Assembly (NCBI RefSeq): GCF_963678635.1
Contig: NC_087069.1
Coordinates: 30,482,776 to 30,546,775, forward strand
Direction: 5' to 3'
DNA: 64,000 nt
DNA from: Symsagittifera roscoffensis
Lineage: Eukaryota > Xenacoelomorpha > Acoela > Convolutidae
In this document: positions 36,807-47,930 of the stretch, piece by piece
How the letters are laid out: every line of letters begins with the position of its first letter
Position numbering within the stretch: position 1 is the stretch's first letter
Made by a program: the position numbers and the translations under genes
The notes under the pieces: model-generated
What the model was told of the DNA's origin: nothing
What the model saw: only the letters and a program-made list of their open reading frames with translations
The model's database searches: none

Positions 36807-37300
36807 GCATGCTAGAGGATGCAATTGACGCGGAAGCCACCAGTAGAAAAAATGCCAATCTTGGAAAAATCTACAGAAAAATTTCTAACAGGATGTTTCT
36901 TATGTGAACAACAAATCAAGAATCGTATTGTCTATCGTTGAATTATCACTAAGACAAAAAATAACTAGTGACAACCAATTTGGTTTCACAAATGAACTTT
37001 TAACTAAAGCAAAATAACTACGCGGCAATTACACAGTGGCGCAGCTCATGCGAGGAAAAATACTGACCCAAGAAAATCCTCCGATGTGGCATTTAAGCCG
37101 ACAAAACATAAGCAGACACACGAAAGTCCGATAGTTCAATGTTCCCCGGATACAAGTACGTTCAATTTTGTTCATACTTAAAAAAGAAGGTCTGGTCGGG
37201 CCGACGCAAACCCCAGACCTTAGGTCACAAAGTCATCCGCGTTACCTCAGGGCCTACTTGGGAAGTGCCTCGAAGGTCAACTTCTTAGTAAAGTAATGAA
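36807..37300 (-). repeat. Repeat module R4 (diverged)
   Basis: Starts inside the module at CTAGAGGATGCAATTGA, lacks the 140-base hairpin segment, and is clearly older than R1-R3. The head is recognisable at 37195-37265. Confidence 0.5.
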
Positions 37301-39160
37301 AAAAGTTGTTTACGGGAAAATCATTGTTTAGTTCCCGAATACGAACAAGCTTATAATCGACACAAAAATTTTTTTGGCTAAAAATTTATCGGTTTATCGG
37401 TTGTCAGTTTGTTTTTTTTGGCAGACATTCGGAAAAGTAATTGTTTTTTTTTTCAAAGCATCCTTTTCCTTTTTCTTTGAATAAAATTAATATAAATCAT
37501 TGAAAGTTTGTAAAATTACAAACTCTGATTCTGCTGATTCTCATTTAATTGTTTTTTTTTGCTTAAATAGTTTCGAATTAGGAAATGGTGAGTGAGTTGC
37601 TTTTCTTAGGTTTTTTGAAGCGCAGAAACATTGTTCTTTTTGCGTGTTTCAGGTAGAATCACGGCGTAAAAGTTGCGAATTTCAAAGCTTTTTTATGTCT
37701 TACATTTTTATAGGACAACATTTGATCTTTTGGCAATCTAAACATAAATCAGAACAAACGAACAAAACTAAAATAGATGCAGTTTTCTTATTTCAAAAGA
37801 ATTTTTTGTCAGCTTAGTCGCTTTCTTCCAATTTTTACGTTTACTAGCTTAAAGTGTTTTGCTTACGTTTTTCTTATTTCAAAATAAATTTCCGTCAGCT
37901 CAGTCGCATTCGTTCGATATTTTTCACTTGCCTAAAGTGTTTTCTTTGCGTTCTAGCGCAAGTGTTTTGAAGCTATAAAAAGCAAACTAATCATAAACTA
38001 AGTATTACAAAGCAGACTAAACATAAATATGGACAAACGTAGAAAAATTTATGCGGATTTAGTTTTCTAGATTTTTTCAGTGTACAAATGAATACGCTAT
38101 CGAACTTTTGCTATCGAATAATTGAATTTTCCCGCTACCTTGATTAGTTATGAAAATCACTGAATCAATTGTGAACATACTATGAAGAAACTAGCGCAAG
38201 CAGTTACTCTGAAAATTTGAACCTAGGTTAGTCATAAACGCTTCAGTCAATACGCTTTAGTCAAACTCTGAACATTTTCAAAATACAGAATTTTTATTTA
38301 GATCAATCAAATTGTATCATTGGAAAGTTTTTGATCTTATATTTTAGTCGTTTCAACAACTCAATTCTAGGAGTTTTCGTTGTCTGTAAAATGACAATTT
38401 TTTGACAAGATTCAACTTGTTTACAAAGTTTTTTCAAGTTCACCCCCTAAGAGCAAGTGTCTTGTCAAGAGGACCAAGTATTTTTCCCCGTACTTTTTTT
38501 AATCCTCGAGAGAATGAAATTGCCTTTTTATTGAAACTTACAATTAGGCTCTTTTCGACTTAGCCTAAAAGTAATGCAGTTGCCTTCGCCCTAATATGGT
38601 CTGGGGATTGACAACCTGCGGGATCTTTTTCAATATTTCTCAAGCTAAAAATTTTTCCGGCAAAAACTGAAATGTTGGATTGTTTTGTAGGCTTGTTTTG
38701 TAGTTACTACTTCACGGATTTTTCTGGTTTTGTAAGCAAAATTCATTGTTGTTGCAAAAATTGTTGATTCAACCCTTGGTTCAAATCTTCAGCTTATAAT
38801 TAACTTCGTTTGAAGATTCATTGCCCATGTTATCTTTTCTTGGTTCCTTTGAGAGGCTAAACTTATTTTAAAAAATAATTTAGCTCGGGTTTGGTGTTAA
38901 ATTACAGAGGCTTAGGACTTAATCGCTCATGTGAGTTTGTAGTCAATGTTTTGTAGTCAATGTGAGTATCTCACCAAATAATTTAATCTCTTATTTAATC
39001 TCCTACGTATTTTTGGTGATATAATTACATTGACGCCAGCTCTATTTTCATTGAATCTATTTGATTTATTTCACAGAAAGTCTCCCAAAACCTTATTTCA
39101 ATTTGAAAAAAAATTCGAGTTCAAAAAAGCTGAGCTGAACTTTTGGCAGCTGTTTATATT
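37300..39160 (+). repeat. Repeat module S1
   Basis: Matches S2 in blocks: TTTATCGGTTTATCGGTTGT (about 37387), TTAGTTTTCTAGATTTTTTC (about 38060), GTTATGAAAATCACTGAATC (about 38147), and the junction into P. No gene is supported; the 91-codon frame at 39030 runs across the S/P border. Confidence 0.55.
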
Positions 39161-39165
39161 TGCGT

Positions 39166-39365
39166 TTCAAATGCGAGAGCAAGTAAATATTTTCGAAAGA
39201 TTTTTTCTCGTTAGCAATTTTTCTTACAAATCTGTAAGATTATTAACTTGCTGTATTCTGAAACTTCAGTACCTTCCAAGCCTTTCCTGTCTATTCTTAA
39301 TGTAAAATGCATGTCTTAGGAGTCTAAGCTTCATGGTTGGAATCCCGGCTGGGTCTGATTTTGAG
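39166..39365 (+). repeat. Repeat module P2
   Basis: Matches 33144-33350 along its length. The B box has changed to GGTTGGAATCC (about 39335). Confidence 0.6.
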
Positions 39366-39381
39366 ATCGGCTTTTTTAGGG

Positions 39382-39990
39382 TAAGCTTGATTTGTCGGCA
39401 AAATTATGGATGGACGTTGAGACATTTAAGCGAGAAACTTTGATTTGTTTTATTTTTTAAGAAAAACTTAACAGAAAACTGAGTTTGGAAGAAATTGAAA
39501 TAAAAAAATATTTCCCACTTTTGAAAATTTAAAAAAATGATGGTCTATTGGCGCGCACAAAAAATCAAAAAACCTAATACAAATTAGTAAATTTAGACAA
39601 ACAATAGTCAATTGTTCGAACTTTCGTAAGCTCTTATTTACTTTTTTTGAAGCTATCAAGTTGACAAATGCGATTAAATTTTTTTGTTCCAAAAATCACA
39701 AAAACATTGGCGTTTATTTTTCAATTCATTTTTATTTGAACAGATTCATAAATTTCACCATATTCTGCTGAGATAATATTTGACTTTTGATGCAGTCAAC
39801 TTCAGTATAAAACTAGCCTTGATAAAAAGAAACAAAACTTAGAATATTTTAAATGTAAATTTAATTTTTTGTTTAGTAAAGAGTCCAAATCTAGATCTTG
39901 AGTTAAGTTTTATGTTGATGATTCTGTAAATAAATATGTAATTTGGCAAGCAATTGTTCTGAAACTCTGATTTTTTCAAAAGAGCAAAAA
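39382..39990 (+). repeat. Repeat module Q3
   Basis: Single-copy version of Q2, without the 185-base internal duplication. Confidence 0.6.
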
Positions 39991-40640
39991 ACTTTTTAGC
40001 CTCCAGTTTTGCTTCTTTGTCAATTTTGCTTTAAAAGCGAACTCAAACTGAGATTTGCAGCACGTATGATACATGACACACATTCAGTTAGTTGAAATTA
40101 GCCTTTTTTGCTTTTGCTGAGTTTTTTTTTTTTACAAAACTAGAGGATGCAATTGAAGCGGAAACCATTCAGTAGAAAAAAATGAAAAATTGGGGAAAAT
40201 CTACCTAAAATTTTCTAACCTGATGTTTCTTCTGGGGACAACAAATCAAGAAATATATTTTGTCCGTCGTTGAATTATCGCGAGAAAAAAGATAAATGGC
40301 GTCATCAGTTTTTTTTTCAAAAATGACTAGTTAACTAGGGCAAAATAATTTCTTTTGGCGCAGCTTATACGATGAAAAATGCAGACAGCACAAGAAAATC
40401 CACCGATATTGCACCTAAGCCGACAAAACATAGGCAGACAAACGAAAATCCGATAATTCAATGTTTTCCGGATAAAAGTAATTTCAATTTAATTCATAAT
40501 AAAAATTAATAAGGTCCGTTTTGGTCGGCTCGAACCCCAGACCTTAGGATACAAAAGCATCCTCTAGGCCAAGTGGGAAAAAGTCTCGAAGTTGCTAAGG
40601 TTCACGGAAAAATCAACTCAACAATTTCTTACTGATGCAA
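39990..40640 (-). repeat. Repeat module R5
   Basis: A single full copy close to R1-R3. Minus-strand TTGGCCTAGAGG and GGTTCGAGCC lie at about 40573-40527. Confidence 0.6.
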
Positions 40641-41960
40641 AGAACTGTTTACGGGAAAGGATTTGCTTAGTTTCCGATTACAAGACACTTGCTTTCGCAA
40701 GTGTAAAAAACAAAGAAGAAACAGTTCACTAAAACAGAAACTCTACAAATCTCAAAAAAGGTAAAAACATCCAGGAGTCTTCAAAAAAGCCCATACTTTG
40801 ACTAATAAGCAGATTAAAAATAGGCAGATATTAGATGTTTTTTTTTCACATGAGAGAGCAAACAAGTTGTAACCAACACAAGTTTTTTCTTACACCTTTT
40901 GAAAATATGATTTTGTTTTATTAAGAAAGCTCGATTTTTCTGATTCAGAGGTTAAACGCAGCGTTTTACATTAAAAAGACTTGGGTTCAAGTCGCAGCCG
41001 GAAATAATTTTTCTTCGATTTGCGTGGAAATTGTTTTTTTTTGGCTTAAAGTTATCAGTTTATCGGTTCTCAGCAGTTTTTTTGGCTGACATTCCAAAAA
41101 AACTGTTTCCCTTAAAGCATCCTTTTTATTGTTCTTTTAAAAAACTAACTATAATTGAATGTCGTTCTGAAGTATGTTTTTTCGAACTCTTTATGTCTAA
41201 AAGCTTTATAGCTAACATGTTTATAGGACAACATTTTATTTTTTAGCTCAATTGTAGCCTACCTAAAATTGTTGTATTAGTGGCCGATGTGTAACTAATA
41301 CTAATGTTTACTTAATGGTAATGATTGTTTCTGGACATTTTCTTGTTTGCTAGCTTGAAGTGTTTTGTTTGCATTCTATCGCAAGTGTTTCGAAGCTATA
41401 AAAAATAAACTAAACATTCAAGCAATCTAGTGTTATGAAGCAGCAGACTAAACATAATTATGGAAAAACGTAGAAAAATTCATGCGGAAGTAGTTTTCTA
41501 GATTGTTTCACTGTGTAAAAATGACTACGCTATCGAACCTCAACATTGAGTTTTCCCGCTACCTTAATTAGTTATGAAAATCACTGAATCAATTGTGAAC
41601 ATACTATGCACCAGCACTTTACTCCGAATCTTTATTAGTCATGAACGCTTCAGTTAATACGATTTAGTCAAATTCTGAACATTTTCAAAAAAGAGAATTA
41701 TGATTTAGATCAATCAAAATGTATCATTGGAAAAATTTTGATCATTTATATTCTTAATTTGCGTTATAAATAAACTCCACGTAATAAATTTGCGTAATAA
41801 ATGAACTCCAAAAGTATTGCGCAGTAAATAAACTCCACGAGTATTTTTCCCAGTATTTTTTAGTCCTTGAGAGACGATCTCTCAAAACTTACTTTCATTT
41901 TTGAAAAACAATCCAGAGTTCAAAATCCCTGAGCTGATCTTTTGACAGACGTTTATATTT
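40640..41960 (+). repeat. Repeat module S2
   Basis: Shorter copy of S1. It begins with a small perfect stem ACACTTGC/GCAAGTGT (40685-40703) and holds an extra tRNA-like segment at 40945-41010. Confidence 0.55.
40945..41010 (+). repeat. tRNA-like segment in S2
   Basis: GGTTCAAGTC (40984-40993) is a B-box match inside ACTTGGGTTCAAGTCGCAGC, with GGTTAAACGCAGCG upstream at tRNA-like distance. There is no cloverleaf that I would call a functional tRNA. Confidence 0.4.
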
Positions 41961-41962
41961 GT

Positions 41963-42110
41963 TTCAGATGCGAGAGCAGGTAAATATTTTCGGAAAGATT
42001 TTTTCTCGTAAACAACTTTTCTTAAAAATCTGTAAGAGTATGAATTTGCTATATTATCAAAACTCCCAGCCCTTCCTGTTCAAGCCCTTCCTGTTCAATT
42101 TTTTTATAAC
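41963..42110 (+). repeat. Repeat module P3, truncated
   Basis: Matches the first part of P1 and P2 up to the CCTTCCTGT block, which is itself duplicated (CAAGCCCTTCCTGTTCAA). The B-box part is missing. Confidence 0.55.
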
Positions 42111-42794
42111 AAACAATAATATTTTTCTTGTTTTAGGCTTAATAGTGTCACCCATAATTTTTCAGATTAGTGGTTGCTCAGTAAATAGTAAAAATTACCC
42201 AAGCGAAGTTGTACTTCACAGACTCAACCAAAAATATGACCGATAACGCTACTGAGAAAAACTGATCGAATAAAACTTTGAGTCTACATAATTGCTAGGT
42301 GACACAAGGTTATTATGACGCATTAGCAGAACCAGTGATTTGAAAAAAAAAATAAACAACTAATATGCCTCAATTTATAGAGCGGAGGCATTTAAACAAG
42401 TATACCAAAAAGTTCATTCAGGACATCCGACCCTGTCCAGGTTCCAACCCTCTTATTTTGTTGCTAGTCGCCTTCCCTACCTCTACGCTACAGCTCCATG
42501 ATACCTGGAAGCTAAAGTGCTCTTTGTAAGAGAACAGTCTGTGGTAATATCGTAAGCATTGGCTGTACTTAATAGATTATTTTTAGCTAAGTTCATCCAA
42601 TGCTTAATAGGCTGTACTTCATAGCTTGATAATGGTTATTGATCAAAATGAACACATTTTGTCGCAACAATATTTGCGACTTCGGTTGGAAAAAAGATAG
42701 TTCATACTATAACACAAGCATTGCTTGTGTAATAACTGCTATTGATTGTGTTCCTTAACACTTGATTTTCAAAAACACTTTTGAACGATTTTAT

Positions 42795-42934
42795 TTTGAT
42801 AAAAATAACCCAATTTGAGAAAACTGGATAAAAACAAACTTCTACTTGCGCTGGAAAAATATGAACATTCAAAATCACTTTCGAACTTGAAGTCGATCAC
42901 GTTTTTCGTGACCTTTAAACGTTTGCTGTTCGTT
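42795..42934 (+). repeat. Repeat T1
   Basis: Shares TTTGAGAAAACTGGAT, CGCTGGAAAA, CACTTTCGAA and GATCACGTTTTTCGTGA with 46570-46740 and 47030-47170. Confidence 0.45.
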
Positions 42935-43054
42935 TGAGGAATTTGCCTTATTTTTAACTATGGAATTGAACTGAATTTAAAATCAAAATAAAAGTGAGGA
43001 ATTTGCCTTATTTTTAGCTATGGAATTGAACTGAATTTAAAATCAAAATAAAAG
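42935..43054 (+). repeat. 60-base tandem duplication
   Basis: 42935-42994 is repeated at 42995-43054 with one difference (TTTTTAACTATGG against TTTTTAGCTATGG). Confidence 0.9.
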
Positions 43055-43384
43055 TTTCGATAAAATACCATTGTTGGCTACCATGACATTATTAGCAACG
43101 GAAAAAATGTTACGAACATGAAACAAATGTATCAATCTTTGAGCAGACACAAATTCAGCAGAAAAAAAAACTCTTTAAAAAAAAATCTTTTAAATTAACT
43201 CTCTCTTGAAAAAACAATGAACAGTTGCATTCACAGCTGCAATGAAACTTTCTAACAGCACAAAGAAATTTCAAGATGTGCCAATGAAGCCAAAAATCTT
43301 CGAGCAAACAACAATTGAGCCGAAAAAAATTTATGTTTGAAGTCGCCCTTGAAATTACATTGAATACTTGCACTTGCAACTACA

Positions 43385-43655
43385 ATTAAAATAGCTTACA
43401 GCACAATCAAAAACCAAGATGTCGCAACTAAGCCGACAACACTTAAGCAGCCGAACGAAAGTCCGACAATACAATTTTTAACAAATTTCAATTACATGCA
43501 TACTGGAAAACACAAGGGCCGGCCGGGATTCAGACTCTTGACCTTAGGGTGCAAAGGCGACGGCGTTATCTCCAGGCTGAGTGGGCACGAATTGGAAGTT
43601 GTTTAGCTTCAATAAAAGAGCAAGTAAGATTAAAAAAAAAAGTTGTTTACGGGAA
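43385..43655 (-). repeat. Repeat module R6 (old, partial)
   Basis: Shares CTAAGCCGACAA, GAAAGTCCGA and a degenerate head at 43516-43590. The module S start (ACGGGAAAGTCTAGTTCCCGA) follows, as in the array. Confidence 0.45.
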
Positions 43656-44291
43656 AGTCTAGTTCCCGATAACAAGACACTCTCGCAAGTGTAAAGGCTT
43701 TTCCCTAAAAACGCAACAAAAAACCTATAAAAGAGTCTTCGCTACTTTCATTTCTCTTAAAAAGGGAAAACACGATCGTACTTTCGAGGAAAAACAAACC
43801 TGTTGCTTTTAAAAAATTTGGCCTTCGATTTTTGTTTCAGAAATCAGCAGCCAATGTCAACGGAACTCAGACTTGGCATTTCAGTACTAACTTAAATTCA
43901 TCGTGTTCTCGACGTATCTACTTGAAAAAAAAAGATGGAGGCCAACGGATTTTCAAACATACTCTAATAGACAGATAATTTTACTTCAACCTTATCTCGT
44001 TTAACAGAGTACAAAAATGAGACAACGTTTAGTATCGATAGCAGTCCTCGCTAAAGTTATGCTTCGCGTCTTATATTGGACATTTTAATGAGTAAACGAG
44101 TCAATCAATAGCTAGGAGAGTCAAAATGGGTAGTTCTGTAATTGCAGATGATGATATCTCATTGGCCTCTTCCAAGTACGCCTCCCTGGATTTAGTTGCA
44201 TTTGTGTGGCGGTCTTCTCTTATTGATCAATTGGGTAGCTATGATAACCAGGGATGTTATTCAAGTGCACCATAGGATATAGGGAGGAGAC

Positions 44292-47200
44292 CTAGGATGT
44301 CTCGAACTTGGATGCCTCGTCGAAGTTCTCAACCAGTTCTGGCATCTCATCTTCCTCTTCGATTGTAGCTCTGGCCATACTGTCCAGTCCAGAGTCCAGC
44401 GCCGACTTACCGCCTGAAAATACCACCTGCACTCTAACATAAGCACAACAGATAGCGACTGAAAATAGAACGGGACGCAATCCAGGCATTTATATCATCA
44501 TTCGAAACGGGTGTCAACGTTTTGAGACAATTTTATGAGCAGCAATTGAACCAGCACATAACAACGGAAAATACAGTGAACCAAAAGATTTGGATGAAGA
44601 TAACACGCATTAATGAAAAGGCAGTCCTTCAAAGATGTGAAGCCTAATACACTAATATTACTATATTTATCGTCTATGTGTAATACAGAGAGAACAGACT
44701 GTTCCTAATTAGTTGGGCTACCTGCTCCTGGTTGTGCCTTGGCCAGTTCCACAAGTGCTTCGGGCGAGGAGAACTGGGGCAGCAGGTGGGGCAGCATGTC
44801 CGTCAGGGGTTTCTGGTCACTCGCTCCCTGCACAGTAAATGTGTTGGCAGGAAGACTCGCCTGCACCTTTGGGTTCTTGAAGTGGATCACGGTCCCGTCT
44901 CCCTGCAAACAGTTGGCAGCTTTTGTAATAGGATAAAATTAAAACGGTTGCCGGACATCAAGCCGACGGGACTTCAAGCCGAATCGTAAAATTAGGGACT
45001 TCAAGCCGAATAGTTCCTTATAAAGTCTAGAAATATGATTAATTTGAAAACTTTTTTTGAAGAATTTCTGAATTTCATGATCTTTCTCCACTAGTTATTG
45101 GCATTTTCATAAAATTCAAGTCTCCAAATGATGTTTCGGAAAGTTGAAAAGTAAAACATGATTGAAGACATTTTTCATAATTATAATTTATGCATTTCAA
45201 AAACCGGCTGATGTTATTAACGGATGACGATCAGAAGTGGTGCATTGTCATGAACAACGCTTATTATGGACTAAACATGCCTAAATTTTTGAAAAGCAAC
45301 GTTTTAGAGATGATAAAAATAGTGTTTTGAGGTGCTGGTAAAGTTTTAATTTCGGCTTGAAGTCCCGTCGGCCTGTTGTCCTAGACCCAATTAAAACACG
45401 CACAGACAAAATCTGAATAATTCCCAAGTAGTATAAGTAGACCCAATTACGCTATCCGACATGTAACATATAAAAGATGCGGTGACATGTAAAAGATTAG
45501 CAGATGACAGTTGTAAAACGGGTGGCGTCCCTCAAGCTTGAAGGACCGAATGCTTGGAATTAATTTTTGCTTACTTTCAGCCAATCAGAATTGAGTATTT
45601 AAGATCTCAAAGTAAATCGCGAAAATCTCAAAGGAAGAAAATAAATCTGGGCCAATAGTGTTAATATTGATTGATTAGATAATAAGCAGATGAGTTTTCA
45701 AGACTGAGAAAATCTTATGATTTTGATCTCATTATCCTTGATGATTATCTGAATAGTATTGCGGTTGTAACCCGCAACTTGTAATATTTTTGATTATTTT
45801 CCACTGATTTAATACATTTTCTGTTAATATGACTTCGATTTTGTGAGAAAGGCTTTTAGCCAATAGACACGCTTAGCGATTTTGATTGGTTGAAATTTTT
45901 CAAGCATTCGGTCCTTCAAGCATGAGAACCCTCCCCTGTAAAACGTCTATGAGCAAGAAAACCCAACTCTGTTTTACTTTCGAGAAATTTTATGATTGAC
46001 ATTTTTTTTACAAATACAATATAAAAATGGACCAAAATTTTACCAGCTAGTTAAGCTCAAAAATAAATCCACTTTAATTTCAAATAGGGCAATTCCGTTT
46101 TTTTTGCTAATTTAGGAACGCAATTTGAGCACAGCATAAAAAACGAAAATAACTGAATACTACAAAACTGAAACGAAAAAGCAAATTATCACAAATCATT
46201 CACGAGCAATCGTTGACACTCGAACAGCATACGACCAAAAAGACATGGACCAAAAAATAAGAACGTTTTTGCTCTTCATCAAATATAGAAATGGGATCAC
46301 GCAAATTTCCAGTTGATATTTTAGAAAACAAGGATCAACTGAGCAATTGCCAATGCCCCTCCCGATTCTCGCTAGGGGGATAGGGGAATAAAGCTCAATA
46401 GTTACATGTTTATAACCACTTGAAAATAGTTTGAATGATATGAAATCATAAAACAGATTATCCAACGAATCATAAAACAGACTTTCTTGAAAAAAATCTC
46501 AACTTTCGAATTTCAAAGAAAAACATAGATGCCCTTTAAGCTCTTTGATTTTTAGAACAATTTATGACTAGCGTTTTTGATAACATGAACCCAACTTGAG
46601 AAAACTGGATCAATAGTTAAAGCTTTTATTCCGCTGAAAAATGAATTCCACTTTCGAATCTAGAAATAGTTCAAGTTTTTTCGTGCAATTTCTACGTTTG
46701 GATTTGGAGAGTGCTTTTCACGTCACTTTCAGCAGATGAATTTCAGTTGAACTCAAAAAGTGCATTATATCTAAGAGCATCAATATTAAGACTTTTTCCT
46801 ATAAAACAAAAAAATCAGCAATACCTATATAAGAGTCTTCACTACGTTCAATACTCTTAATCAGAGTAAAAAATAATCAACAAAACTGAGGCATATAAAA
46901 CGACTTTTTTCTGTCCTCAAAGGAGGAAAAATGTATTACATACAAAAACAGTGTTTGATATTCAGATAAAAGGCTAGATCATCAACCCTGGTAAGTTGCT
47001 TACCTCGAAGTCATTCTTATCGAAAAGTAAGGCAATTTTGAGAAAACTGAATCAATATGTAAATTTTTTATTTCGCTGGAAAACTGAAAAATAAATTCCA
47101 CTTTCGAAATTAGAAATCGATCACGTTTGTCGTGACTTTTACACTTTTGCTATTCAATAAAGGAGCGCCACAGGAACGCCAGGTATGACCGGTACACACT

Positions 47201-47930
47201 TGGGTTTCCAACAAGGCTGGAGTATTTTATTCTGCTATCTGCCTGAGTCAGATTACCCAGCTGCTATACCAGCTGGTTTACAAGTAATATGTATGTTGTA
47301 CTCTGGATATTACAGAGTACAACATCTTCGATGGATCAACAACTCCACTAATGAAAGTCATTTGAACAAACTGTAACTTATCAAACAGGAGCTCTTCTAT
47401 ATTACACCATAAATTAGATTTCCAACAACAATACAGTCCATTTGTATTGAACTTCCTAACAGAAAATTTGTTCCTTCCGGAAATCTGAAAAGTTTTCCTT
47501 ATTTTAAAATTAAGAGAAATCACTTGGCCAATGGAAACATACTACGCAAAGCAAGCTTTACTGCATTCTCTTTACCCCAATGAAACCAAATTGAAAAATG
47601 TTCATCGTTAGCATGTTGCGAAATCATGATTTTACTTACCCGGAACTGACCCACAACATACATTTTTGGTGATTGCATTTGCCCCCTCACCCCCATCCCC
47701 TCACCCTTTTAACCTCTTCATTCCTCCAATGAGTATCTAAACTGTACCTTGAACATGTTGACTTCTTCTATTGCAGGAATAGGATTCACTCCCAGTCGCT
47801 TCAGTGCCTGGTGTAGCTTCTTGTCGTCTGTGGTGTTGCTCTTTGGGATGTTGCGGCGCTTCCTCCGCGCACTCCCCTTGCCCCCTATTCGCACCTGGCT
47901 CTGTAGCTGGGCCAGCTTGTCCGCATTCAT
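44292..47930 (-). CDS. BTF3: Basic transcription factor 3 (nascent-polypeptide-associated complex beta)
   Basis: Three coding exons on the minus strand: 47930-47748 (61 codons), 44902-44722 and 44413-44292 (stop at 44294-44292). Splice sites are TTCAAG|GTACAG...TTTGCAG|GGAGAC and GAGCAG|GTAGCC...TTTTCAG|GCGGTA, and phases match. The product is 161 aa, the usual BTF3b length. Residues 1-61 hold the basic ribosome-binding stretch [14 protein letters not shown]. The NAC domain follows ([20 protein letters not shown] to about residue 120), and the acidic tail ends [15 protein letters not shown]3 forms the NAC heterodimer that binds nascent chains on cytosolic ribosomes. An acceptor (TTTTCAG) sits only 8 bases before the ATG, so the 5' end comes from an upstream exon or a trans-spliced leader. 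It looks intact. Confidence 0.95.
44946..45388 (+). mobile_element. MITE 1 in BTF3 intron
   Basis: 443 bases with imperfect terminal inverted repeats of about 37 bases. The inner 16 or so are perfect (GCCGACGGGACTTCAAGCCGA at the left, its complement at 45353-45373). They are flanked by the 9-base direct repeat AATTAAAAC (44937-44945 and 45389-45397). The subterminal motif GGGACTTCAAGCCGAAT occurs twice near the left end. No coding capacity. The 9-base target duplication fits Mutator-like transposons, which is inference. Confidence 0.7.
45521..45936 (+). mobile_element. MITE 2 in BTF3 intron
   Basis: 416 bases. CTTGAAGGACCGAATGCTTG near the left end is matched by its complement near the right end (45899-45918), with imperfect outer repeat bases starting GGTGG and GGGGA. 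Flanked by TGTAAAACG at 45512-45520 and 45937-45945, a 9-base target duplication. No coding capacity. Its repeats differ from MITE 1. Confidence 0.75.
46570..46740 (+). repeat. Repeat T2 (BTF3 intron)
   Basis: Second copy of the T repeat: AACTTGAGAAAACTGGAT, TTCCACTTTCGAATCTAGAAAT. It is preceded and followed by AT-rich sequence without other features. Confidence 0.45.
47030..47170 (+). repeat. Repeat T3 (BTF3 intron)
   Basis: Third copy: TTTTGAGAAAACTGAAT, TTCCACTTTCGAAATTAGAA and GATCACGTTTGTCGTGAC. Confidence 0.45.

Larger units (their letters stand above)
33144..42110 (+). repeat. Composite repeat array P-Q-R-S
   Basis: Four modules recur in the same order. P1 33144-33350, Q1/Q2 33362-34905, R1-R4 34976-37300 and S1 37300-39160. 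Then P2 39166-39365, Q3 39382-39990, R5 39990-40640 and S2 40640-41960. Then P3 41963-42110, truncated. This is head-to-tail duplication of a roughly 2.8-kb unit with extra internal copies of Q and R in the first. No protein-coding capacity is supportable; the short frames at 34258, 35229, 39030, 39468 and 41959 lie inside repeats. Confidence 0.7.
42111..44291. other. Repeat-rich intergenic stretch
   Basis: Holds repeat T1 (42795-42940), a 60-base tandem duplication, R6 with an S-like start, and the 3' flank of BTF3 (from 44291 downward). A weak coding-like stretch at 42380-42500 (VHSGHPTLSRF) is too short to name. No gene supported. Confidence 0.5.

Noticed and set aside
47185-47376. 63-residue ORF in the BTF3 intron
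   Set aside because: No motif, crosses a palindrome and follows repeat T3; not supported as a gene.
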